Shown here: piece after piece, positions 1-6,883 of the stretch
Layout: every line of letters starts with the position of its first letter
Position numbering within the stretch: position 1 is the stretch's first letter
DNA from: an uncultured Prevotella sp.
GTDB lineage: Bacteria; Bacteroidota; Bacteroidia; Bacteroidales; Bacteroidaceae
Assembly: GCA_937877595.1 (NCBI GenBank)
Contig: CALFIY010000025.1
Coordinates: forward strand, 1-17,477
DNA length: 17,477 nucleotides
Direction: 5' to 3'
Position numbers and translations under genes: made by a program
Notes under the pieces: generated by a model
What the model saw: the letters and a program-made list of their open reading frames with translations, nothing else
What the model was told of the DNA's origin: nothing
The model's database searches: none

Positions 1-24
1 CAGTGCAAGAATAAGTTTTCTCAT
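1..24 (-). CDS. Start of an unidentified, probably exported protein (cut by window edge)
   Basis: Only the first eight codons are in the window. They begin with an ATG read on the minus strand from position 24 and encode MRKLILAL. A basic n-region followed by a hydrophobic run is how a signal peptide starts, so an exported or lipidated protein is likely. The start lies 33 nt after the stop codon of the oligopeptide transporter on the same strand, so it may be the next gene of that operon. The gap carries a TTGACC/TTGAAC repeat and an A/T-rich leader like those before other genes here. The family cannot be named from eight residues. Confidence 0.5.
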
Positions 25-45
25 TGGCTTTGTTATAATTTATTT

Positions 46-64
46 AATGTTCAATGGTCAATGC
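46..64 (-). repeat. TTGAC/TTGAAC short repeat (copy 1)
   Basis: On the minus strand this reads CATTGACCATTGAACATT. It overlaps the stop codon of the OPT gene and lies just before the next gene start. The 16 bases at 46-61 are identical to 3289-3304. Confidence 0.7.
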
Positions 65-2037
65 TTTTTCGTTGCTCTCACGAAGTAGAAGATGAGGCAT
101 GCGTAGGCCAGTAGCGACAGCCATTCGGAAGCAGGATTTGCCCACCATCCGGCATAGTCAAACTGTACGCCCACAAAGCGCAGGATGGCGCTCACCACAC
201 CCATCAGTGCGCCGCCGGCAATAAAGCCAGAGGCGATGAGATTGCCACGCTCGCCGCGCTCCTTGTTGACGCTGGCGTCGCCAGAACGTGAGGTGACATA
301 CCAGTTGACGGCACCGCCCACGAGCAGGGGTACGTTGAGTTCCATCGGTATGAACATACCCAAGGCAAAGGCAAGAGCAGGAACGCCACACCAGGTGAGC
401 ACAACGGCTATCACTGCACCTATGGCATAGAGCAGCCACGGAGCACCGACACCATTCATCAGCGGGTCTATCACGGCAGCCATGGCATTAGCCTGAGGAG
501 CCGCAAGTTGTCCGGAAGAAAATCCGTAGGTCTCGTTGAGAAGCATCATAACGCCGCCTACAGTAGCCGCCGACACCAGAGTGCCGAGAAACTTCCACTT
601 CTCCTGCTTGGCAGGTGTTGTGCCTATCCAGTAGCCTATTTTCAGGTCGGTGATGAACGAGCCTGCCATGGAGAGCGCTGTGCAAACCACGCCGCCCATA
701 ACCAGTGCAGCCACCATTCCGCCAGTGCCCTTCAGACCAACGCCGACCATTACGACAGATGCAAGGATGAGTGTCATCAGCGTCATTCCGCTTACCGGGT
801 TGGAGCCCACGATGGCTATGGCGTTAGCCGCCACCGTAGTGAAGAGAAAGGCAATGACGGCCGTCAGCACTATGGCAACAAGGGCAAACAGCAGGTTGCC
901 GTCCATGACGCCAGTCCAGAAGAAAATGAAGGTGAGCAGGATGGTGGTGATGCTTGCCACGGCTACGAAGCGGAAGGAGAGGTCGCGCTCAGTGCGCAGC
1001 ATATTGCCTTCAGAGGTCTTGCCGCCTTTCATCTCCTTGGCGGCGAGTCCTACGGCGCTGCGAATGATATCCCATGAGCGTATAATGCCGATAATGCCTG
1101 CCATGGCAATGGCTCCGATGCCTATCGATTTGCCATAACTGGTGAAAATCATTTCAGGGCTCATGTCGCCTACAGCAGTAGTGATGGCGGGGTTCCACTG
1201 GTTGAGCACAGCATCGCCGAATATCAGCGACATGCCAGGGACTACTATCCACCACACGAACAAAGAACCGAGGGTGATGATGAGCGCATAGCGGAAACCG
1301 ATGATATATCCCAGCCCGAGCACTGCTGCTCCGGTATTGTTTTTAAACACAAGTTTGGCGCGTTCGGCGATGTCTTCGCCGAAGGGAAGCATGCGGCTCG
1401 TAACATTCTCATTCCACCATCCAAACGTTGCTACGCAGAAGTCGTAGAGTCCACCGACAAGTCCTGCCAGCAGCAAAGGCTTGGCCTGTGCTCCCCCCTT
1501 TGCTCCGCTCACCAGCACCTGCGTGGTGGCTGTTGCTTCGGGGAAGGGATACTTGCCGTGCATATCGCTGACAAAGTATTTGCGGAAAGGTATGAGAAAC
1601 AGGATGCCGATAACTCCGCCAAGAAGCGAGGCAATGAATATCTTGATGAAGTCGGCCGACATCTCAGGATATTTTGCCTGCAGGATATAGATGGCAGGCA
1701 GCGTGAAAATTGCACCGGCAACAACGGCACCGGAACATGCTCCGATGCTCTGGATGATAACGTTCTCGCCAAGAGCATGGGAGCGCTTTGCCGCCTGGGA
1801 TACACCGACGGCTATGATGGCTATGGGGATGGCTGCCTCGAAAACTTGGCCTACCTTAAGACCAAGATAGGCTGCGGCAGCCGAGAAGAGCATAGCCATA
1901 AGCACGCCCCAACTTACGGACCATCCGTTGACTTCCGTGGTGGGAGCGCCGGCGGGAATCATCGGCTCATATTTCTCGCCTTCTTGCAGTGGACGAAATG
2001 CATTTTCGGGCAACTGTGGACTCTGGTTTTTCTCCAT
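58..2037 (-). CDS. OPT-family oligopeptide transporter
   Basis: This 659-residue polytopic inner-membrane protein belongs to the oligopeptide transporter (OPT) family, secondary carriers that import small peptides and, in some branches, metal chelates. A short polar N-terminus (about 1-38) is followed by a long series of hydrophobic segments that starts near residue 40 and continues to the C-terminus. Two recognisable family stretches are the PFPEATAT segment at 164-171 and the NPVSG segment at 413-417. The length is typical of bacterial OPT proteins. The gene starts only 12 bp after the MalY-type lyase stop codon on the same strand, so the two are surely cotranscribed. No Shine-Dalgarno sequence is evident before the ATG, as is common in Bacteroidota. 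The stop codon overlaps an intergenic repeat. The substrate cannot be read from sequence; peptide import is the family-based expectation. Confidence 0.93.
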   Translation of the reverse strand: MEKNQSPQLPENAFRPLQEGEKYEPMIPAGAPTTEVNGWSVSWGVLMAMLFSAAAAYLGLKVGQVFEAAIPIAIIAVGVSQAAKRSHALGENVIIQSIGACSGAVVAGAIFTLPAIYILQAKYPEMSADFIKIFIASLLGGVIGILFLIPFRKYFVSDMHGKYPFPEATATTQVLVSGAKGGAQAKPLLLAGLVGGLYDFCVATFGWWNENVTSRMLPFGEDIAERAKLVFKNNTGAAVLGLGYIIGFRYALIITLGSLFVWWIVVPGMSLIFGDAVLNQWNPAITTAVGDMSPEMIFTSYGKSIGIGAIAMAGIIGIIRSWDIIRSAVGLAAKEMKGGKTSEGNMLRTERDLSFRFVAVASITTILLTFIFFWTGVMDGNLLFALVAIVLTAVIAFLFTTVAANAIAIVGSNPVSGMTLMTLILASVVMVGVGLKGTGGMVAALVMGGVVCTALSMAGSFITDLKIGYWIGTTPAKQEKWKFLGTLVSAATVGGVMMLLNETYGFSSGQLAAPQANAMAAVIDPLMNGVGAPWLLYAIGAVIAVVLTWCGVPALAFALGMFIPMELNVPLLVGGAVNWYVTSRSGDASVNKERGERGNLIASGFIAGGALMGVVSAILRFVGVQFDYAGWWANPASEWLSLLAYACLIFYFVRATKKH

Positions 2038-2049
2038 GATACAAATATG

Positions 2050-3231
2050 TTATAGATTATCAATGACGCGTTTCATTCTCTCCAAGCCTTCCATCATCAT
2101 GCTGCGCGGGCATGCGATATTGATACGCAGATATCCCTCACCGGAAGGACGACCGTAGATTGTTCCGCTGGATACCCATAGTCCGCTCGTCTCAAGAAGG
2201 CGTCGCTGGAGGGCATTGCTCTTCATACCAGTAGACGTGATGTCTACCCAAACGAGGTATGTGCCTTCGAGCGGCATGACACGCAGGCCAGGCATCTCGC
2301 TGCTAATGTATTTGCATAGTGCGGTGAAATTGCCTTCAAGATATTCCAGCAATGCGTCGAGCCATTCCTCGCTGTCGTTGTATGCCGCAATGGTGGCAAC
2401 AGGACCGAAAGGGTTGACGTCGCATATCTCGTTGATGTTTATGGCTCGGTTGATGCGGTGGCGTACGACAGGATCTTTGGCTACGATATTGGCCATTTGA
2501 AGACCGGCAATATTGAATGACTTGGATGCAGAGGTGAGAATCACGGCGGAGTCGTCAATAGTTCCCATTGGCACATAGCGTCCACGATATACGAGTTCGC
2601 AGTGTATCTCGTCGCTGACAATCTGAACGCTATGGCGGTGACAGATTGCGCTGATGGTTTCAAGTTCTTCGCGTGACCATACGTGGCCCACCGGGTTGTG
2701 AGGATTGCAGAGAACAAACAGAGTGGTGCGCTCGTCGGCACACTGGCTCTCCAAAACATCCATCGGACAGGTGGTCCCGTTCTCGCTGACGTTGAGAGGC
2801 ACCTCTGCCATCTCGCATCCGTTGTTGCGCAAACTGCTGAAGAAACAGTTATAGACAGGCGTCATAAGAATGACGCGCTCGCCAGGCATGGTGAGTGCCT
2901 TGATGGTGGCACTCAGCGCTGGCACAACTCCAGTGGTATACAGCATCCACTCACGCTCTATAGTCCAGTGGTGGCGCCGTGCAAACCACCGCTGCACGGC
3001 ATCGTAGTATTCACTGCTGATGTGAGTGTATCCGTAGATGGGATGCTGCGCCCTGCGAGCCACAGCATCGGCAATGGCTGGCGCCACGGCAAAGTCCATG
3101 TCGGCTACCCACATTGGCAGCATGTCGTTGCCTGCCTCAGATTTGCTGTTGGCAGCATACGGCGGTGTGGCATCCCATTTCTCGCAGCCCGTGCCGCACC
3201 TTTCTATTATCTCGTCGAAATTGTAATTCAT
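2050..3231 (-). CDS. MalY/PatB-family PLP-dependent C-S lyase (cystathionine beta-lyase type aminotransferase)
   Basis: This 393-residue cytoplasmic fold-type I PLP enzyme matches the MalY/PatB group, whose members cleave cystathionine or related S-conjugates to a thiol, pyruvate and ammonia. Visible landmarks are MWVADMDF near 40-47, typical of this group, YGYTH at 66-70, the CNPHNPVG segment at 175-182, SDEIHCELVY at 206-215, and the PLP lysine K237 in ILTSASKSFNIAGLQ. The length matches the family (about 390). The ATG at 3231 is followed directly by the expected NFDEIIERxGTxxxKWD opening. The OPT transporter follows after 12 bp, which suggests that imported peptides or sulfur amino acids supply the substrate; that link is inference. 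The start codon sits inside AATTCAT/AATTCAC-type short repeats. I leave the symbol blank because MalY, PatB and MetC-like activities cannot be separated by sequence. Confidence 0.9.
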   Translation of the reverse strand: MNYNFDEIIERCGTGCEKWDATPPYAANSKSEAGNDMLPMWVADMDFAVAPAIADAVARRAQHPIYGYTHISSEYYDAVQRWFARRHHWTIEREWMLYTTGVVPALSATIKALTMPGERVILMTPVYNCFFSSLRNNGCEMAEVPLNVSENGTTCPMDVLESQCADERTTLFVLCNPHNPVGHVWSREELETISAICHRHSVQIVSDEIHCELVYRGRYVPMGTIDDSAVILTSASKSFNIAGLQMANIVAKDPVVRHRINRAININEICDVNPFGPVATIAAYNDSEEWLDALLEYLEGNFTALCKYISSEMPGLRVMPLEGTYLVWVDITSTGMKSNALQRRLLETSGLWVSSGTIYGRPSGEGYLRINIACPRSMMMEGLERMKRVIDNL

Positions 3232-3350
3232 AATTCACAATTCATATTTTACGACAATTTAAACAACTAAGAACAATGTTCAACAGTCAATGTTCAATGG
3301 TCAACTGTCAACTCCCTATATATATTAATATAAGGTGTTGTAATCCTGCG
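3232..3350 (-). other. Intergenic leader upstream of the MalY-type gene
   Basis: The 119 bp between the DUF3737 stop and the MalY-type start hold a perfect 12-bp A/T palindrome (TATATTAATATA, 3321-3332), a cluster of TTGAC/TTGAAC repeats (3274-3315), and a second set of short repeats (AATTCAT, AATTCAC) around the start codon. I found no clear TAnnTTTG promoter box on the minus strand, so whether transcription restarts here is unknown. Confidence 0.45.
3274..3315 (-). repeat. TTGAC/TTGAAC short degenerate tandem repeat (copy 2)
   Basis: Read on the minus strand, this stretch is a run of imperfect 7-8-base units such as TTGACAG, TTGACCA and TTGAACA. It shares an exact 16-base match, AATGTTCAATGGTCAA on the plus strand (3289-3304), with copy 1 at 46-61. 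It lies between the DUF3737 and MalY-type genes and has the same orientation relative to transcription as the other two copies. Confidence 0.75.
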
Positions 3351-4196
3351 CTACTGGCGCGTGGTGATGACGCAGTCGGCAGGCTTTCTGACGTTGGCGT
3401 CAATGGTGATAGAGCCGATGCTGTCGGCTGTGATATGGCCAGAAGTGGGATTTTTTATGTTCTCAATATGGCCATGTATGTTGGCTTCTACGGTGGAGTA
3501 TTCAAACACGCGGTCGCATAGGCTGTCGAAAGTGCAGTCTTCAAGCACCAAATTGTCAGTGTAGCACAGAAGTTGCTCGCCGGCGAGATGACATCTCACC
3601 AACCGCACGTTTTTTGAGTGCCATGCAAGGTATTCGCCGTCAAGAACGGAGTCGTAGACGGTGACGTTTTCGCACTCCCAGAAAGAGTCTTTGGTCACAA
3701 TCTTGGCATTGTGTATCTCTACGTTCTTGCAGTATTGGAAAACATATTTGGCATCGCTCTCCAGCCCGTTGACATATATGTTTTCGGAAAACATGAATGG
3801 ATATGTGCCTCCGTGAAGCGTCACATTTTCCAACTTCAGGCCGTTGACGCGCCAGAATGTCTCGTCAGCGTCGGTGATGTTGACATCTTTCAGTTCCACG
3901 TTGTGCATTTCGCGGAAAAACTTAGGGCCGTCAATGCGCGAGTTGCGCATTATGAGGTCGTTGGTGTACCATATGGCAGAACGCGATTCAGGCGCGAAAT
4001 AGCAGTTGTCAATTACGGCGCCGTCGACATGCCAGAAAGGGTACTTCCCATAAAAGTTGCATCCCACGGCTTCAATGCTGCTGCATTGTTTAATACCACT
4101 TTCTCCGTCTGTTATGGTAATGTTTTCCAGGCGTGTGTCGTGGATGGTGAACAGCGGTCGCTCACCTCCAAACTTTTTGTCTTTTATCAGTTCCAT
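3351..4196 (-). CDS. DUF3737 family protein, right-handed beta-helix type
   Basis: This 281-residue protein has no signal peptide and no membrane segment, so it is probably cytoplasmic. It opens with MELIKDKKFGGERPLF and consists of about ten short repeats built around motifs such as LENITI, VIDNCYF, LIMRNSRI, VELKDVNI, LKLENVTL and LVLEDCTF. Regularly spaced hydrophobic residues with Asn and Cys, plus recurring aromatics (FWHVDG, AIWYTND, TFWRVNG, SFWECEN, LAWHSKN), indicate a right-handed parallel beta-helix. This matches the DUF3737 family, which has no established function. I place the start at the ATG at 4196. A longer GTG-initiated frame from 4247 would only translate the terminator hairpin of the upstream tRNA gene. 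No ribosome-binding site is obvious. The hairpin ends 16 nt before the ATG, so expression may depend on readthrough or an unseen promoter. Confidence 0.85.
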   Translation of the reverse strand: MELIKDKKFGGERPLFTIHDTRLENITITDGESGIKQCSSIEAVGCNFYGKYPFWHVDGAVIDNCYFAPESRSAIWYTNDLIMRNSRIDGPKFFREMHNVELKDVNITDADETFWRVNGLKLENVTLHGGTYPFMFSENIYVNGLESDAKYVFQYCKNVEIHNAKIVTKDSFWECENVTVYDSVLDGEYLAWHSKNVRLVRCHLAGEQLLCYTDNLVLEDCTFDSLCDRVFEYSTVEANIHGHIENIKNPTSGHITADSIGSITIDANVRKPADCVITTRQ

Positions 4197-4203
4197 GTCT
4201 CGT

Positions 4204-4247
4204 AAAAAATGTGTGGCAGCAACCTCTTTCGATGAGGTTGCTGCCAC
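4204..4247 (-). terminator. Intrinsic terminator of tRNA-Met
   Basis: A perfect 14-bp inverted repeat (GTGGCAGCAACCTC at 4213-4226 and its complement at 4234-4247) encloses a 7-nt loop. Read on the minus strand, it is followed after three bases by six T residues (4209-4204). This is a textbook intrinsic terminator beginning 10 nt past the tRNA 3' end. The T run lies only 7 nt before the DUF3737 ATG. Confidence 0.85.
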
Positions 4248-4257
4248 TTTCGCTCTG

Positions 4258-4331
4258 TAGCGGGAGGGGGACCCGAACCCTCGACCTCCGGATTATGAAT
4301 CCGACGCTCTAACCAGCTGAGCTACCCCGCC
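4258..4331 (-). tRNA. tRNA-Met (anticodon CAU, elongator type)
   Basis: The 74-nt cloverleaf reads on the minus strand from GGCGGGG (acceptor 5' strand) to TCCCGCT plus discriminator A. The D-arm stem is GCTC/GAGC with loop AGCTGGTTA, the anticodon arm is TCGGA-TTCATAA-TCCGG with anticodon CAU, and the variable loop is AGGTC. The 3' CCA is not encoded. The anticodon stem lacks the three consecutive G-C pairs of initiator tRNA, so elongator Met is favoured; a lysidine-modified Ile-CAU tRNA is the alternative. Oddities are a G1-U72 wobble pair, an A50-C64 mismatch in the T stem, and a T loop TTCGGGT that puts G at position 58, where A is nearly universal. Confidence 0.93.
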
Positions 4332-4351
4332 ATGGGTTTTGTAAGCGACTG

Positions 4352-4379
4352 CAAAGGTAAACATTAAAATCTAAATCAA
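4352..4379 (-). promoter_or_regulatory. Putative promoter of tRNA-Met
   Basis: Read on the minus strand, TACCTTTG (4359-4352) matches the Bacteroidota -7 consensus TAnnTTTG. It lies about 20 nt before the tRNA 5' end. A TTG that could serve as the -33 element sits at 4379-4377 with a 17-bp spacer, somewhat short of the usual 19-21. Confidence 0.6.
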
Positions 4380-4468
4380 GGGAGGCAAGGGCTGGAATAA
4401 TTTGTCGGGTTAAGTATTTTTAACTATTAAAGAATGCCGCTCAGCCTGTCTATATCAACAAAACTTCG

Positions 4469-4476
4469 TACTTTTG
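4469..4476 (+). promoter_or_regulatory. Putative -7 box for the START-domain/lptF operon
   Basis: TACTTTTG matches TAnnTTTG exactly and lies 52 bp before the START-domain gene start, in the region divergent from tRNA-Met. I see no good TTTG at the -33 distance, so the box is supported mainly by its sequence and position. Confidence 0.5.
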
Positions 4477-4528
4477 CCCGTGGAATGGCTCACATACGCA
4501 GAGCCGAAAACCTAACGACATTCAGCGA

Positions 4529-4927
4529 ATGCAGAAACTAACGATAGAATATCCGTTGTCTACACGCTCGCCACGCATAGTGTGGGATATGATAAGCAAT
4601 GCGGCTGGGCTGCAGAAATGGCTTGCCGACAAGGTGACAGAACACGACGACGTAATGACATTTACGTGGGGCAAGCCCTGGACGGAGCGCGACACCAAGG
4701 ACGCTCGTATACTGGAACATCAGAAAAATAGTCATGTGCGGCTTATGTGGGACTACCATGAAGATACCCCTGAAGCATACATGGAAATGCGTATAGAGCA
4801 GAGCGACCTTACAGGACAGTTGACGCTGCTTATTACAGACTTTGCAGCCGATGATGATGAAGAGTCGGACCTGAGAGGAATATGGGAGGACAACCTGGAG
4901 CGGCTCCATAGGGTCAGCGGATTGTAG
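4529..4927 (+). CDS. START-like/SRPBCC-fold domain protein
   Basis: A small soluble protein (132 residues) with the layout of the START-like/AHSA1 (SRPBCC) fold found in Bacteroidota. It begins with a beta strand (KLTIEYPLST), followed by a helical segment with the family-like IVWDMISNAAGLQKWLAD (about 17-34), then MTFTWG and WDYHEDTPEAYMEMRIE. A final strand (LTLLITDFA) leads into an acidic stretch and a C-terminal helix (DLRGIWEDNLERLHRV). Members of this fold bind hydrophobic ligands or act as co-chaperone-like modules; no ligand can be assigned here. The lptF-type permease follows after 28 bp on the same strand, so the two are probably cotranscribed, which raises the possibility of a lipid-linked or membrane-partner role (inference). 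The ATG at 4529 is the only sensible start. Confidence 0.85.
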   Translation: MQKLTIEYPLSTRSPRIVWDMISNAAGLQKWLADKVTEHDDVMTFTWGKPWTERDTKDARILEHQKNSHVRLMWDYHEDTPEAYMEMRIEQSDLTGQLTLLITDFAADDDEESDLRGIWEDNLERLHRVSGL

Positions 4928-4955
4928 GTAACGCTTTTTTGTTTACTGACTGTCT

Positions 4956-6851
4956 ATGTTTCGCATCAAGAAGTTAGACATCTTTATAGTAAAACAGTTT
5001 GCACTCCTCTTTGCAGGAACTTTCTTCATCTGTCAGTTCGTGCTGATGATGCAGTTTCTGTGGAGATATGTCGACGAACTTATAGGAAAGGGATTGTCGC
5101 TCGACGTGTTAGGACAATTCTTTTGGTATATGGCGCTGACCCTTGTGCCGCAGGCATTGCCGCTTGCAATACTGCTCAGCGCGCTCATCACCTTTGGGAA
5201 TCTTGGAGAGAGTTCGGAACTGACAGCCATCAAGGCTGCCGGTATTTCGCTGTTGCAGTCGATGAGGTCGCTTGCCTTAATAGTGTTGCTCATAACTGGA
5301 GTTTCGTTTTATTTTCAGGAAGTCATAGCACCGCAGGCCTTCGTCTCGCTTCGCCAACTGCTTGTATCAATGAAGCAGAAAAGTCCGGAACTGGAAATTC
5401 CCGAAGGCGTATTCTATGACGGTATAGAAGGCACGAATCTCTACGTACAGCGCAAGGATGTGGATACAGGAATGCTCTATGGCATAATGATATACCGTAT
5501 GAACGGTGGATACGACGATGCCGCCGTGATACTTGCCGACTCCGGTAGAATGCAGTCGACGGCAGAGAAGAAGCATCTACTGTTGACGCTGTACAGCGGA
5601 GAGTGGTTTGAAAACATGCGCCAGCAGGATGTCGGCGGCGCTGCCAACATACCGTATCGTCGTGAGACTTTCTGGACTAAACGGATAGTGCTTGACTTCG
5701 ACGGCGGATTTAATATGGCTGAGGTGGGCGGCATCTCTGCCGACGCGCGCTCGAAGGGCATGCGGCAGATACTGCATGACCTCGACTCGATACGCGAGTA
5801 CAACGACTCTGTGGGCCATCTCTATCTCTTTGAAGCAAAACACTACAGTTTCGTTCGCCCGAAAATCGGTGAAAAGGACTCGACACGTGTCGCCATTGCC
5901 GTTGCCACGGACAGCATAAACGTAGACACTGTTTACAACAGGCTCTCTACCGAAGAGCGACAGCGTACGATACGAGCGGCAGCCAATGATGCACAGATGA
6001 TGGCGGGAGATACCAGTTTTAAGGCAGAATACTCCTATTATATCAACCGCAACGAGCGTCTGCACATGCTTGAGGCAATAAACAAGGTCACGCTGTCGCT
6101 GTCGTGTCTTATCTTCTTTTTTATCGGTGCGCCGTTGGGAGCAATAATCAGAAAGGGAGGACTCGGAGTGCCCGTGATAATCTCCGTGGTGGTGTTCATC
6201 ATCTTCTATATCCTCGACAGCACTGGGACAAAGATGGCAAGCGATGACAACTGGACAGTATGGTTCGGAAAACTCATGGGTACTGCTGTACTTGCTCCTA
6301 CGGCAGCATTCTTTACATACAAGGCAAACAACGACTCTGTTGTGTTCAACATCGATGCATACAGGCATCTGATGTCGAGAATGCTCGGACTTCGTACAAA
6401 GCGGTATATTGCAGGCAAGGAAGTTATCATCAACGACCCTGATTATGCAAGGGATGCTGACGAGTTGCGCATGATAGCCCGACAAGTGGAGCAGTATGCT
6501 GCTGAGCACCATCTGCTCAGATGGCCAAATCCAATCAGCGTCTTCTTCCGTGAAGGCGACGACAGGGCGATACGCGACATAGCCGAGCGACTGGAGGCAG
6601 TGATTGAAGACCTTTCCAACTCGCGCGACCGCGTCGTCATAGGTGAATTGAACAACTTCCCCGTGCTGGCAACTCACGCCCATACGCGTCCCTTTGTCAG
6701 CAAATGGCTTAACATTGCGACGGGAGTAATACTTCCTGTCGGAATCTTCTTCTATTTCAGGATGCTCAGGTTCCGCTTCAGACTCCATCGCGATTTGAAA
6801 GTTACTACACAGACTATAGAGCGCATACTGCCGAGGATAGTTGACAGGTGA
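4956..6851 (+). CDS. LptF/LptG (YjgP/YjgQ) family lipopolysaccharide-export permease
   Basis: This 631-residue inner-membrane protein has the LptF/LptG layout: three N-terminal membrane helices (about 12-32, 54-80, 100-120), a large periplasmic beta-jellyroll insert (about 130-370), and three further helices (about 376-396, 402-420, 436-455). The opening LDIFIVKQFALLFAGTF, the VPQALPLAILLSAL helix, and the FFIGAPLGAIIRKGGLGVPV segment are family hallmarks. LptF and LptG work with the LptB ATPase to lift LPS from the inner membrane to the LptC/A/D bridge. E. coli LptF is about 366 residues. The extra length here lies in a longer periplasmic segment and a C-terminal extension (about 465-631) with a seventh predicted helix (586-604). 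F and G cannot be distinguished confidently. The stop codon overlaps a TTGACAG repeat. Confidence 0.92.
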   Translation: MFRIKKLDIFIVKQFALLFAGTFFICQFVLMMQFLWRYVDELIGKGLSLDVLGQFFWYMALTLVPQALPLAILLSALITFGNLGESSELTAIKAAGISLLQSMRSLALIVLLITGVSFYFQEVIAPQAFVSLRQLLVSMKQKSPELEIPEGVFYDGIEGTNLYVQRKDVDTGMLYGIMIYRMNGGYDDAAVILADSGRMQSTAEKKHLLLTLYSGEWFENMRQQDVGGAANIPYRRETFWTKRIVLDFDGGFNMAEVGGISADARSKGMRQILHDLDSIREYNDSVGHLYLFEAKHYSFVRPKIGEKDSTRVAIAVATDSINVDTVYNRLSTEERQRTIRAAANDAQMMAGDTSFKAEYSYYINRNERLHMLEAINKVTLSLSCLIFFFIGAPLGAIIRKGGLGVPVIISVVVFIIFYILDSTGTKMASDDNWTVWFGKLMGTAVLAPTAAFFTYKANNDSVVFNIDAYRHLMSRMLGLRTKRYIAGKEVIINDPDYARDADELRMIARQVEQYAAEHHLLRWPNPISVFFREGDDRAIRDIAERLEAVIEDLSNSRDRVVIGELNNFPVLATHAHTRPFVSKWLNIATGVILPVGIFFYFRMLRFRFRLHRDLKVTTQTIERILPRIVDR

Positions 6852-6868
6852 CAGTTGATAATTGACAG
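6841..6868 (+). repeat. TTGACAG short repeat (copy 3)
   Basis: The run TTGACAG-GTGACAG-TTGATAA-TTGACAG overlaps the lptF-type stop codon (6849-6851) and fills most of the 32-bp gap before ribBA. Its units match those at 46-64 and 3274-3315 once orientation is taken relative to the neighbouring genes. Confidence 0.7.
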
Positions 6869-6883
6869 ATATAAATTATAATT

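Noticed and set aside
508..1138. Plus-strand frames of 189 and 162 codons inside the OPT gene
   Set aside because: Low-complexity His/Arg- or Met/Thr-rich translations opposite a membrane protein gene; shadows of it.
3274..3315. CRISPR array
   Set aside because: The units are 7-8 bases, degenerate and without spacers, and no cas gene is near.
4197..4247. A GTG-initiated N-terminal extension of the DUF3737 protein
   Set aside because: The extra 17 codons translate the perfect terminator hairpin; the family N-terminus begins at the ATG at 4196.
5577..6788. A 403-codon open frame on the minus strand, antisense to the LPS permease gene
   Set aside because: It is rich in His, Cys and Arg, has no recognisable motif, and lies wholly opposite a gene with clear family features. 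It is a by-product of codon bias.
6852..6883. An FMN riboswitch before ribBA
   Set aside because: The gap to the upstream gene is 32 bp and is mostly TTGACAG repeat, too short for the roughly 120-nt aptamer.
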